64,000 bases of DNA from assembly GCA_947499125.1 (NCBI GenBank), contig CANMMP010000004.1:310001-374000 (forward strand), read 5' to 3'. The notes beneath the pieces are model-generated. The model ran no database searches, had not been told where the DNA came from, and was given only the letters and a program-made list of their open reading frames with translations. This DNA comes from an uncultured Pontibacter sp. GTDB lineage: Bacteria; Bacteroidota; Bacteroidia; Cytophagales; Hymenobacteraceae. Both the position numbers and the translations under genes were made by a program. This document shows positions 40,880 through 49,753 of the stretch, piece by piece; position 1 is the stretch's first letter; the number at the start of each line of letters is the position of its first letter.

Positions 40880-42460
40880 CTAGTTGCCTTCTCTATCGTA
40901 GGCGTGTACTTTAACATCGGAAGTGGTTTTGTCCTGGGCTTCTGTGCCAAAGTATAGTTCGTTACCGCGTTCGGTGTCGTAGATGCGGGTTTGTTTGCTC
41001 CAGCCTTTTACTACCGACCTATCACTTATCTCGTCTTCGCCGCGGCCCCCGTAAATTTTGAGTGAGATACTTTTGTTTACATTTCCTTCTACTATAAATG
41101 TGTCGTCTTCTGCTAGGCCGTAAAGTATAAGCTCGTTGGTTTCGGAAGTATAGAATATTCGATTGTATAGTTGCATGGCGGGCAGGTTGTCGGATTCGGA
41201 TCGATTAACGATAACCTGGGTGCGGTCATCGTCAAGGCGCTTCACTATAAATTCTTCTTCCTGATCGGAGCCAACTATAGTTACTTCTTTTGCCAGTATC
41301 TCATACACCTTCTGTGCAGCTTCCGGAAGTTGTTTCCGTCGTTCTTTTAGCTTTGTAGTAAGTTCATTTCCAGTCAGTTTGTAAATGGGCTGTGGCAATT
41401 GCTTAACGGCTGTTTCAATTACATCATCGGTTATACTTGCCTGGAGTTCTTTCGCTATGCGTTGCCAGTCGGTGGCTGTAAGCTCGTTCAGTAAGCGCTT
41501 ATCTATAAACTCCGCGTTTATCATCAGGGCCTTTACATCGCTTATGTTCTTATTAAAGGTCTGTAGTTTTCGGGCCATCAGTTTGCTGGTAGCTATAAAC
41601 GGAACTACGCCATCATCCATTTTCAGGAAAACCTGGTCACGGTCTTTAGGTATAGGTTCAAAGTATACTTCTGTTCCTTTCTTTACCATGGCCCAGTCCC
41701 ATTGCCCCTTATGGCGGTCCCAGTCCCCGATAAGCACATCCAGCAATCGCGCGCGGGCAAAAGCCTCCTGATCGAAGTGGTGGTTATTTGTGTTAAAGCG
41801 TAGTTTCAGCACATCTTCTGATCCTTCAAAATCAAAGGCATGGCTAAGTGCGGGAGTTCTGTCTACCGGAGATTTAAACTTCTCTTCCAGTATAAAAAGT
41901 TTGCCTTGCGCATAAGGGCTGTGTTCGCCAAAGCTGGTATCGCCTGTAGGTACATAGTATACTTCCGGGGTAGTATGATAAACGCCTGCTGCCTTTGCCA
42001 GTACAGGTACAACTAAGGCCCCATACGGGTCGTTGGCTGATGTCTGGTCGCGGAGGATGTTTGTAACAAAAGTTGGCTTCCAGAAATCGTAGAGCACATG
42101 CACCGGATCTTTGTCGATAGAGCGCAAAGCATATTCTCTGCCAACAGAATCCAGCAATTCGAAACTGGTTGTCTGGTAACCTCCGCCTTTTTCAGATAAG
42201 GTCAGGCCTCCTTTTAGCCGGGTCATATCAAACACAGGCACTTTTACTGGTGCAGCCCATATGGCGCGGTAATGGTCGCCCCAGAAAAAACGGTGAAAAG
42301 CGCCTGTGTTGTAATGCCTGCCTGCCGTTGCCCAAACGCTATCGGCAGGAGCATCCCGGGCAATGCGCGCATCCTCCTGAAAAAAGTTATCGTCGGCACA
42401 ACTGCTAAGTATAAACCCAGGCAGAAGTATAAGTACCGTAAATTTTTTCAGGAGGCGCAT
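40880..42460 (-). CDS. Lipoprotein with kinase-like (CotH/HipA-like) signature
   Basis: This 526-residue protein starts with a lipoprotein signal (LILLPGFILSSCADD). The N-terminal part (GAFHRFFWGDHYRAIWAAPV, GGLTLSEKGGGYQTTSFEL, YALRSIDKDP) and the stretch LDVLIGDWDRHKGQWDW followed by PIPKDRDQVF match a domain I know inside much larger Bacteroidota outer-membrane proteins that also carry phosphoesterase and barrel domains. The D-x-D-R-H-x3-W ... D-R-D order resembles the catalytic and metal loops of CotH/HipA/FAM20-type atypical kinases. Here the domain stands alone. The kinase idea is inference; location is the envelope. Confidence 0.65.
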   Translation of the reverse strand: MRLLKKFTVLILLPGFILSSCADDNFFQEDARIARDAPADSVWATAGRHYNTGAFHRFFWGDHYRAIWAAPVKVPVFDMTRLKGGLTLSEKGGGYQTTSFELLDSVGREYALRSIDKDPVHVLYDFWKPTFVTNILRDQTSANDPYGALVVPVLAKAAGVYHTTPEVYYVPTGDTSFGEHSPYAQGKLFILEEKFKSPVDRTPALSHAFDFEGSEDVLKLRFNTNNHHFDQEAFARARLLDVLIGDWDRHKGQWDWAMVKKGTEVYFEPIPKDRDQVFLKMDDGVVPFIATSKLMARKLQTFNKNISDVKALMINAEFIDKRLLNELTATDWQRIAKELQASITDDVIETAVKQLPQPIYKLTGNELTTKLKERRKQLPEAAQKVYEILAKEVTIVGSDQEEEFIVKRLDDDRTQVIVNRSESDNLPAMQLYNRIFYTSETNELILYGLAEDDTFIVEGNVNKSISLKIYGGRGEDEISDRSVVKGWSKQTRIYDTERGNELYFGTEAQDKTTSDVKVHAYDREGN

Positions 42461-42470
42461 GCCGGGGGTG

Positions 42471-44120
42471 TTAATAGCTGTTGTGTTTGTAAAACTGCAC
42501 CAGGTTATTTGTTGATGAGTCGTGATCTCCTTTTTTATCGTGGAGCAACTCTTTTTCTATAGTTGTAGCCAGTTGCTTCCCTAACTCAACTCCCCACTGG
42601 TCGAAGCTATAGATGTTCCAGATGATGCCCTGCACAAACGTTTTATGCTCATACATGGCCAGCAAAGCACCTAAATTATAAGGCGTCAGCTGCTGCATCA
42701 TAATAGATGTAGTGGGTTTGTTACCTTCAAATAGTTTGTGTGGCAGTAGCGCTTCCAAGTCATCATTTGCCATGTTTTTCTGCTCCAGTTCAGCACGAAC
42801 TTCCTGCTCGTTCTTGCCACGCATCAGGGCTTCAGTTTGTGCAAAGAAGTTTGACATAAGCAGCGCCTGGTGTTCACCTATCGGGTTATTTGTTTTAGCG
42901 GCCGCAATAAAATCGCAAGGTATAAGTATGGTGCCCTGATGTATAAGCTGGAAAAAAGAGTGCTGGCTATTAGTGCCTGCCGCTCCCCAGATTACAGGTT
43001 GTGTCTGGTAAGTTACCGGTTTGCCGTTCCGGTCGGTGGTTTTGCCATTGCTTTCCATCAGCAGCTGTTGCAGAAACTCGGGCAGCAGGCGCATGTATTG
43101 GTCATACGGGAGTATAGCATGCGTCTGACAACCATAAAAATTCGTGTACCAGATGCTGAGCATAGCCATTAAAACAGGCACGTTCTGGCGCAACGGTGTT
43201 TTCCGGAAATGCTTGTCCATCGACTCGGCACCACGCAGCAATTGCTCAAAGTTATTGTAACCTAACGCGCAGGCAATGGACAAACCTATAGCTGACCACA
43301 ATGAAAAACGACCGCCAACCCAGTCCCAGAAACGGAACGTGTTTTCAGGTGCTATACCAAATTTTTCTACCTCGGCAGTGTTCGTTGATAAGGCCACAAA
43401 GTGCTTCTTGACATGCACCTGGTCATTTGCGTTCTCTAAAAACCAGTTGCGTGCCGTGTGGGCGTTTGTTATAGTTTCTTTGGTGGTAAACGTTTTGGAG
43501 GCGATGATAAAAAGTGTCGTTTCCGGGTCTAGTTTCTTCAGTACTTCTGCTGCATCGGTGCCATCCACATTCGAAATAAAGTGTACTTCGAGGTTTGGTT
43601 TCTGGTAGCTTTTCAGGGCTTCGCAAACCATCTGCGGGCCAAGGTGCGAGCCGCCGATACCAATATTTACCACATGCTTAAATGCTTTGCCCGTGTAGCC
43701 TTTTAAGGAACCGTTATGGATGTTATCGCAGAATCTTTTCATCTGTTGTTGCACGTCGCGCACTTCCTCCAGTATGTTCTCACCGTCAAGTATAAGTTCG
43801 CTGTCGCTGAAGTTGCGGAGGGCAGTGTGCAGTACAGCGCGGTTCTCCGTTACATTTATTTTATCGCCGGCAAACATACTTTCAATAGCACCCTGCAAGT
43901 CCATTTCTTCGGCCAGGTTTACTAGCAGGTCCAGTGTTTCCGGTGTTATACGGTTCTTGGACAGGTCGAACAAAAAGTCCTCAAATGCTATAGTTAATTT
44001 TTTATATCGGTCCGGGTTGTTGGCGAATAGGTCGCGGAGCTGATCTGTTTTGGTTTTGTTAAAGTGGTCCTGCAGTTTTTGCCAGGCATCAGTAGTGTTT
44101 GGGGCGATATTTTTAAGCAT
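42471..44120 (-). CDS. pgi: Glucose-6-phosphate isomerase
   Basis: The protein shows VVNIGIGGSHLGPQMVCEAL, FIIASKTFTTKETITNAHTA, the GGRFSLWSAIGLSIACALGY segment and QYMRLLPEFLQQLLMESNGK. These are PGI signatures. It interconverts glucose-6-phosphate and fructose-6-phosphate. I chose the ATG at 44118-44120 (MLKNIAPNTTDAWQKL) over the ORF-track TTG at 44159, which gives 549 residues, the normal PGI length. otsB and fbaA lie next to it on the right in a sugar-phosphate neighbourhood, but on separate transcripts. It ends 11 bp before the lipoprotein start. Confidence 0.95.
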   Translation of the reverse strand: MLKNIAPNTTDAWQKLQDHFNKTKTDQLRDLFANNPDRYKKLTIAFEDFLFDLSKNRITPETLDLLVNLAEEMDLQGAIESMFAGDKINVTENRAVLHTALRNFSDSELILDGENILEEVRDVQQQMKRFCDNIHNGSLKGYTGKAFKHVVNIGIGGSHLGPQMVCEALKSYQKPNLEVHFISNVDGTDAAEVLKKLDPETTLFIIASKTFTTKETITNAHTARNWFLENANDQVHVKKHFVALSTNTAEVEKFGIAPENTFRFWDWVGGRFSLWSAIGLSIACALGYNNFEQLLRGAESMDKHFRKTPLRQNVPVLMAMLSIWYTNFYGCQTHAILPYDQYMRLLPEFLQQLLMESNGKTTDRNGKPVTYQTQPVIWGAAGTNSQHSFFQLIHQGTILIPCDFIAAAKTNNPIGEHQALLMSNFFAQTEALMRGKNEQEVRAELEQKNMANDDLEALLPHKLFEGNKPTTSIMMQQLTPYNLGALLAMYEHKTFVQGIIWNIYSFDQWGVELGKQLATTIEKELLHDKKGDHDSSTNNLVQFYKHNSY

Positions 44121-44312
44121 AGCTATATGGTAATTCGAGTGGTTGGTTGTTGGGCTCAACTACTCTGTTTTTGAAGTATAAGTTACGGTTTAAGTACAGG
44201 ATTTAGGTTTAAAGAGGCAGGATTTATATACAATTTTGCCCGTTACCGTATGAGTCATAGTATAGGTGCATCTTGTGCCTGCTACGAATTTTTTACAAGT
44301 AACTAAAAAGCT

Positions 44313-44498
44313 ATGAAAGAAATAGAGAAAAATAACGATACAAATAAACCAGGCCGTAAACAGATACTCCGCGAAGATGATGGCAAGAGAACGCCTCCGC
44401 AGCCAAGTGCACACCATACCGGCGATGCGCATCGCAATACCCGGCCAGAGCAAGCTCCTGATGTTCCGCCACATGAGCGCACCGAAGGTATTCCGTAA
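44313..44498 (+). CDS. Small hydrophilic protein, 61 aa
   Basis: This ORF encodes MKEIEKNNDTNKPGRKQILR, then a charged, proline- and histidine-rich chain ending PPHERTEGIP. It has no hydrophobic core and is probably disordered. The AAGCTATGAAAG start context and a terminator-like hairpin after it (44529-44578) favour a real gene, but the antisense ORFs in the same place show that the evidence is modest. The function is unknown. Confidence 0.5.
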   Translation: MKEIEKNNDTNKPGRKQILREDDGKRTPPQPSAHHTGDAHRNTRPEQAPDVPPHERTEGIP

Positions 44499-44528
44499 GC
44501 GGTAACCTGATACATAAGTATAAAGTAT

Positions 44529-44578
44529 AAAAATCCGGCTGGCGTAAACTATAGAACTATAGTGCCGGCCGGTTTTTA
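44529..44578 (+). terminator. Terminator before otsB
   Basis: AAAAATCCGGCTGGC pairs with GCCGGCCGGTTTTT with two mismatches around a long loop that includes CTATAGAACTATAG, which can itself pair. A T-rich tail follows. Confidence 0.6.
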
Positions 44579-44653
44579 TTTTTACATATCCAACATTTTA
44601 AAACTATACTTGCCACAAACTTACCTGATCAAATTCCACTACAAGTATAAACT

Positions 44654-45475
44654 ATGACCAACACTCCCAACCCAAAGGTCCGGAAACGCGACGCATCTGA
44701 ACTAGCTTCCGCTTTCGAACATTTGGATGATCTTCTGAAAGATAAAACGCCCGCTGTTTTCCTGGATTATGATGGATGCCTGACACCTATTACCAGCCAG
44801 CCGGAACAGGCTATACTTTCCGCAGAAATGAAATCGGTGTTGCAGCAACTGGCAACCCTTTGCCCGGTAGCTGTAGTAAGCGGCCGCGACAGGCAGAACG
44901 TGCAAGACCTGGTGAAGCTGAATGAGTTATACTTTGCCGGGTCGCATGGGTTTGATATTGAAGGACCAAACGGGATGAAAACGGAACCAGGCGGTGCTGC
45001 GGATGCCTTACCAGCTTTAGAGCAGGCTGACAAATTATTGACTCAGGAATTAAAGGATGTAAAAGGTGCTTTGGTAGAGCGTAAACGCTATGCTATTGCC
45101 GTGCATTTCCGGAATGTGGCTGAGACCGATGTACCTAAAGTTAAGGAGGCAGTGAATGATGCCTTGGAGAGATATCCGCAGCTTAAAAAAGGACTTGGCA
45201 AAAAGATATATGAGCTAAAACCAAACCTGGACTGGCATAAAGGCAAGGCTGTATTGTGGTTACTGAAAGAACTTAAGTTAGATAAGCCGGCTATACTGCC
45301 AATTTACATAGGAGACGATATTACCGACGAGGATGCTTTTGCCGAACTGCAGGGCAGGGGAGTTGGTATTCTGGTTGGCGAACACGACGACAGAACGGCC
45401 GCAACCTATAAACTGGAAGACGTTGATGAAGTTCAGCAGTTTCTGCAACAACTAGCCGATAAACTGAAAGTATAA
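44654..45475 (+). CDS. otsB: Trehalose-6-phosphate phosphatase
   Basis: This 273-residue HAD phosphatase has AVFLDYDGCLTPI (the DxDx nucleophile, residues 33-45), VAVVSGRDRQNVQDL, the GSHGFDIEGP cap segment and IYIGDDITDEDAFAEL. These features match OtsB/T6PP. It removes phosphate from trehalose-6-phosphate to give the osmoprotectant trehalose. No trehalose-phosphate synthase (otsA) is in the window, so its partner must be elsewhere. It is single, with a strong terminator at 45482-45511. Confidence 0.92.
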   Translation: MTNTPNPKVRKRDASELASAFEHLDDLLKDKTPAVFLDYDGCLTPITSQPEQAILSAEMKSVLQQLATLCPVAVVSGRDRQNVQDLVKLNELYFAGSHGFDIEGPNGMKTEPGGAADALPALEQADKLLTQELKDVKGALVERKRYAIAVHFRNVAETDVPKVKEAVNDALERYPQLKKGLGKKIYELKPNLDWHKGKAVLWLLKELKLDKPAILPIYIGDDITDEDAFAELQGRGVGILVGEHDDRTAATYKLEDVDEVQQFLQQLADKLKV

Positions 45476-45481
45476 GCTATA

Positions 45482-45512
45482 AAAAAGGTGGAGTTTTCGC
45501 TCCACCTTTTTA
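45482..45512. terminator. Bidirectional terminator
   Basis: AAAAAGGTGGAG (45482-45493) pairs with CTCCACCTTTTT (45500-45511) around TTTTCG. It is shared by otsB and the convergent fbaA. Confidence 0.85.
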
Positions 45513-45529
45513 GTTTTAACTATAAACCC

Positions 45530-46600
45530 TTATGCATTTCGGTTCATACAGTTAAGGTCTTCAAACGCCTCTTTCAAGCGCGCTATAAAGTTCTTCTCAC
45601 CTTCACGTAACCAAACACGTGGGTCGTAATATTTCTTGTTCGGAACATCTGCTCCGTCCGGGTTACCTAACTGGCCCTGCAGGTAATCACGCTTGCCCTC
45701 GTAGTAGTTTTTAACGCCATCCCAGAACGCCCACTGCATATCAGTATCAATGTTCATTTTGATAGCGCCATACTCAATAGCCTCCTTTATCTTAGCTTTC
45801 TCAGAACCAGAACCGCCATGGAAAACAAAGTTTACCGGGTTAGGGCCTGTACCATACTTCTGCTGAATAAACTCCTGTGAGTTCTTCAGGATGTCTGGGC
45901 GAAGCTCTACGTTACCTGGTTTGTAAACACCGTGCACATTACCAAAAGCGGCTGCTACAGTAAAGCGGGTACTTACCTTTTTCAGTTCTTCGTAAGCAAA
46001 AGCTACTTCGTCAGGTTGCGTATAAAGCCTTGAGCTGTCAACACCGGTGTTATCTACGCCGTCTTCTTCGCCGCCTGTTACGCCAAGCTCAATTTCTACG
46101 GTCATGCCAATGCGATCCATGCGTTTCAGGTAGCTGGCACAGGTCTCAATGTTCTCTTTTATCTCTTCCTCCGATAGGTCGAGCATATGCGAACTATAAA
46201 GTGGCTTGCCATGCTGCTCGTAATATTTCTCACCAGCATCCAGCAATCCGTCTATCCAGGGTAATAATTTTTTTGCAGCGTGGTCTGTGTGAAGTATAAC
46301 CGGAACTCCGTAGGCTTCAGCCATTAAGTGGATGTGCTGCGCACCGGATATGGCACCGGCAACGGCTGCTTTCTGGTTATCGTTAGCAAGGCCTTTGCCT
46401 GCAAAGAACTGCGCACCACCATGCGAGAACTGAATGATAACCGGTGAATTTACTTCGCGGGCTGTTTCCAGCACGGCGTTTACTGAATTGGTACCTATAA
46501 CGTTTACAGCCGGTAGCGCAAAGTTATTCTCGTTGGCATAGCGGAAAAGCTCGCTTACTTCGTCGCCAAACAATACGCCCGGCCTAAATCTTTTTTCCAT
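45530..46600 (-). CDS. fbaA: Class II fructose-bisphosphate aldolase
   Basis: This 356-residue class II aldolase has FALPAVNVIGTNSVNAVLET, VPVILHTDHAAKKLLPWIDG (with the catalytic Asp and a zinc His), the second zinc region FGNVHGVYKPGNVELRPDIL and FVFHGGSGSEKAKIKEAIEY. It matches the longer FbaA type. It cleaves fructose-1,6-bisphosphate into DHAP and glyceraldehyde-3-phosphate. A well-formed Bacteroidota promoter lies just upstream at 46637-46667, and transcription should be strong. Confidence 0.95.
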   Translation of the reverse strand: MEKRFRPGVLFGDEVSELFRYANENNFALPAVNVIGTNSVNAVLETAREVNSPVIIQFSHGGAQFFAGKGLANDNQKAAVAGAISGAQHIHLMAEAYGVPVILHTDHAAKKLLPWIDGLLDAGEKYYEQHGKPLYSSHMLDLSEEEIKENIETCASYLKRMDRIGMTVEIELGVTGGEEDGVDNTGVDSSRLYTQPDEVAFAYEELKKVSTRFTVAAAFGNVHGVYKPGNVELRPDILKNSQEFIQQKYGTGPNPVNFVFHGGSGSEKAKIKEAIEYGAIKMNIDTDMQWAFWDGVKNYYEGKRDYLQGQLGNPDGADVPNKKYYDPRVWLREGEKNFIARLKEAFEDLNCMNRNA

Positions 46601-46636
46601 GTCTTATTCGTAAAATTTAATGAGTGTTTTATACTT

Positions 46637-46667
46637 CAAAAGTATGTTATAATTGAGATTAAACAAT
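46637..46667 (-). promoter_or_regulatory. Bacteroidota-type promoter for fbaA
   Basis: On the minus strand, TTG (in ATTGTTT) is followed by 19 bases and then TACTTTTG. This fits the Bacteroidota -33 TTG / -7 TAnnTTTG consensus with canonical spacing, about 37 bp upstream of the fbaA ATG. Confidence 0.65.
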
Positions 46668-46711
46668 AAAAGGATGTTGCAGACAAGTATAAATTTACCT
46701 GTGGTATTATC

Positions 46712-48217
46712 TTAATCAAACACGATCACTTTGTCTTTATGCTTGCCGCGCATATAGTTCCGGATGATCTGCTGTACGTCTTTGTTATCGTTGTAACGTG
46801 TAATGGCATCTCTAAAGTCTTCGAGGGTGCTGGCAGAAAAGGTATCATCTACAAAACCGAAACCCATGTAAGTGCCATGCTCCACTAATACTATAGATCG
46901 CTCGCCGGGTTCGCGCCCTTTGCCAATAATTACAAAACTGTTGTGCTCATACGTAATAGAATCGATAGCGGCATTAACGCGAACATTATACTCTTCGGGT
47001 GTTTCTTTGCCAATACAGGCTCCGTTACACTGGTGCACCTGGTAATCGAAACAGGCACCTCCGGTCTTATACAGGTCGCATAGTTTCTGGCACAGGTTAT
47101 ACTTGGCCACCTTATGAAACAGAAAACCCTTTGCTTTATAGTGATTCGACAAAGCAATAAGCGGCGTCATGCTGGTATTATCCACCCGATTTACGCTGCT
47201 GTAGGTTAAGCGTTTGTAGCCTTTCTCATCTTCGTACACAAAAACACCGGTATTAAATACACTACGGCGTTGCTGCCGGTTATACTGTGGTTTCATGCGC
47301 TTTATCTCCGCCGACTCATACAGCAAAGCAGTCAGCTCATTGCCTAACAGTTCGTAAGTAATATCGGCTATGTTGTTTTTAAAATCCAGCGATTTGCGGC
47401 TTTTATAGTCGATATTAAAATGCTGGATAATACGCTTACGTATGTTTATACTTTTACCAACATAGATCACCTCGCCTTTGTCGTTGTAAAAATAATATAC
47501 CCCGGGCACGGTCGGCAAGGCATCTACCTGCGCTTTGCTGATATTAGGAGGTAACAGCGAAGTTTTGATCTCCTGTTTTAAGACCTGCGAAGTATGCTCG
47601 GCGGCCATATTCATGTTGCCATCTACTACCGGTTTGTTAATTTTTATCAGCTTATCGAACAGGTGGGCAGTTGCTTCGGCATCTCCGATGGCACGGTGGC
47701 GTAACTTTAAAGGTATATCTATACTTTTACAAAGCTTGCCCAAACTATACGATGGAAGTCCGGGAATAAGCGCGCGGCTCAATCGTACGGTACACAGCGT
47801 TTTGCGTTGGAAAGTATAGCCCAGGTCGGCAAATTCCTTTTTAATGAAAGAGTAGTCGAAGCGTACGTTGTGCGCCACAAACACTTTGCCTTCCGTAAAC
47901 TCTACAATCTCTTTGGCTACTTCGTAAAACTTTGGCGCATCTTTCACCATGTCATCCGAAATGCCGGTAAGCTGGGTAATAAAGTAGGGGATAGGTCGCT
48001 GTGGGTTTATCAGGGTATTGTATTTGTCTACCACTTTCTGCCCGTCGTGTATAAATATAGCGATCTCTGTTATCCTGTCCTGTGCGGGTTGTCCGCCAGT
48101 TGTTTCAATGTCGATAATAGCGTACAAATTGCTCTGATTTAGATCTGATCCGATAGCTGCTGCGGCTGTTGCCGGCAACTCTTCATCTAAACCAATTTTT
48201 TTAGTAAACCGTTTCAA
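46712..48217 (-). CDS. DnaQ exonuclease fused to a GIY-YIG (UvrC/Cho-like) nuclease
   Basis: Residues about 30-200 form a DEDDh exonuclease (YAIIDIETTGGQPAQDRITE, FVAHNVRFDYSFIKKEF, HRAIGDAEATAHL). A GIY-YIG domain follows from about residue 235 (GVYYFYNDKGEVIYVGKSIN, IRKRIIQHF) and then a cysteine cluster (CQKLCDLYKTGGACF, HQCNGACIG) like the iron-sulfur-type cysteines of UvrC and Cho. The UvrC C-terminal endonuclease and HhH domains are absent. This points to a repair nuclease able to incise and trim DNA, but its pathway is not established. It is a single gene. Confidence 0.88.
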   Translation of the reverse strand: MKRFTKKIGLDEELPATAAAAIGSDLNQSNLYAIIDIETTGGQPAQDRITEIAIFIHDGQKVVDKYNTLINPQRPIPYFITQLTGISDDMVKDAPKFYEVAKEIVEFTEGKVFVAHNVRFDYSFIKKEFADLGYTFQRKTLCTVRLSRALIPGLPSYSLGKLCKSIDIPLKLRHRAIGDAEATAHLFDKLIKINKPVVDGNMNMAAEHTSQVLKQEIKTSLLPPNISKAQVDALPTVPGVYYFYNDKGEVIYVGKSINIRKRIIQHFNIDYKSRKSLDFKNNIADITYELLGNELTALLYESAEIKRMKPQYNRQQRRSVFNTGVFVYEDEKGYKRLTYSSVNRVDNTSMTPLIALSNHYKAKGFLFHKVAKYNLCQKLCDLYKTGGACFDYQVHQCNGACIGKETPEEYNVRVNAAIDSITYEHNSFVIIGKGREPGERSIVLVEHGTYMGFGFVDDTFSASTLEDFRDAITRYNDNKDVQQIIRNYMRGKHKDKVIVFD

Positions 48218-48267
48218 AATAGCAGGGTAAGCATCGGGTTTGCAAATGATTTTAGCAGTAGCTCAGG

Positions 48268-49419
48268 TTACAGGTCTTCCGGGGTGTCTTTATTGCGTTT
48301 TCCACGGACAATTCCATTCCATATTTCCTGCATCCAGTTCCCGACCCGGCTTCGCCGTTTAGGAGATACTTCATCAATATCAGCCAGTAAAAAACCAAAT
48401 GGTTTAAGCGGCTCATGGGCATCAAATACAACCTTTAACATCGCAATCAGCGGTATCGACAGGATCATGCCGGCAGCACCCCATATCTCGCCCCCGATCA
48501 AGAGCCCAAGTATAGCCGAGAAAGGGTTAAGGCTTACTTTAGAGCCCACCACATAAGGTGTTATAAAATTACCTTCCAGGAACTGAACGAACATAAAAAC
48601 TATTACCACCAGCAACGCATCAATAAAATGTCCAGTTGTTGCCAATGTAAAAAGGGCGGGTAGCAAAGCTCCGATCAGTATGCCGATATAAGGTATAATG
48701 GTAAGTATAGAAGCAAATATTCCGAAGAAGATGGCATATTTAACGCCAAGTATAAGCAAGCCAGCGGAGTTCAAAAGCGACACGATCACGATCACGATCA
48801 TCAGACCCGAAATGTAGCTTTGAACCACATGTTGTATATTGGTTATGGTCTGTACCATATTGCCTCGCCGGTCTTTTGCTACAAACTTAAACACGAATTG
48901 CTCCAGGTGGTCGCGGTAGTATAACAACAGAAAAACGAAGATCGGAACGATGGTAAAAGCAGCAAGTGCACCTGTTGTCATGGAGATGGTATTACCCAGG
49001 AAAGTGGTGGCAATATCCTGAAAACCTCCGACAGCATTTCGCACCAGGTCGCTTCTGTTTGAGGGCTCTATGCCAAAACGGGTTTGCAGGTATAACTGTA
49101 CTTTATCTACCAGGTCGCCGATGTTATTGCCTATCGTATCGAGTTCCGAAGTAAGGCTGAGAACCTGCATGGATATAAACCACACCACAAGCCCAAGCAC
49201 GATAACAACAAGTATAATACTGAGCATAATAGCAATAGGGCGAGGCATCCGTAAACGCGTTTCCATATCGCGCACGCCCGGCAGCAACAGCATCGAAATC
49301 AGCAAGGCAAAAGAAAGAGGAACCAAAACAGACTTAAACATCTGCATCAGCCAGATAAGCAGAATTATGCCAAGCAGGATAATGGTATACTTAAAATAGG
49401 ATGGTAATTTTATTTCCAT
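48268..49419 (-). CDS. AI-2E family transporter (PerM-like)
   Basis: This 383-residue membrane protein has the family layout of about seven to eight helices: IILLGIILLIWLMQMFKSVL at the start, FTIVPIFVFLLLYYRDHLEQ, then LEGNFITPYVVGSKVSLNPF and GLLIGGEIWGAAGMILSIP. The central soluble section (LDTIGNNIGDLVDKVQLYLQ) is present. Members export autoinducer-2 or act as ion antiporters, so the substrate cannot be assigned. It is monocistronic. Confidence 0.88.
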   Translation of the reverse strand: MEIKLPSYFKYTIILLGIILLIWLMQMFKSVLVPLSFALLISMLLLPGVRDMETRLRMPRPIAIMLSIILVVIVLGLVVWFISMQVLSLTSELDTIGNNIGDLVDKVQLYLQTRFGIEPSNRSDLVRNAVGGFQDIATTFLGNTISMTTGALAAFTIVPIFVFLLLYYRDHLEQFVFKFVAKDRRGNMVQTITNIQHVVQSYISGLMIVIVIVSLLNSAGLLILGVKYAIFFGIFASILTIIPYIGILIGALLPALFTLATTGHFIDALLVVIVFMFVQFLEGNFITPYVVGSKVSLNPFSAILGLLIGGEIWGAAGMILSIPLIAMLKVVFDAHEPLKPFGFLLADIDEVSPKRRSRVGNWMQEIWNGIVRGKRNKDTPEDL

Positions 49420-49753
49420 GCAGGAAGCTATAGGGCTTATTTACGGGTTATTATACGCGAAACTAACGGTAAAAATATATAAAAGTAGATATATTTTGAT
49501 GCTAATTTAATTAGTATAAATTAAAGGGCAATATCATAGTTTTATATGAACCAGAAGCTTACTTTTATAGTTGTATATACTATAGGATGAGCAGTAGCTA
49601 CTATCATTAAATTTAAAAAGCTAATTTATTTAGCAAATAATTTTTATTAATTTGCAAACTGGCAGGCGGCCGGAACTATTATTGCGTCTTGTCTCTTTAT
49701 TTTTCTATATTTCCGATTGATTATTCCAACCAAACTACACTTACGCTTACAGA
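49420..49753. other. Intergenic, 334 bp, promoter region of parE
   Basis: This is a divergent spacer with no gene. It is strongly AT-rich (TTTATTTAGCAAATAATTTT at about 49626) and holds several TATA words. The parE promoter must be here, but no -33/-7 pair stands out. Confidence 0.45.
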
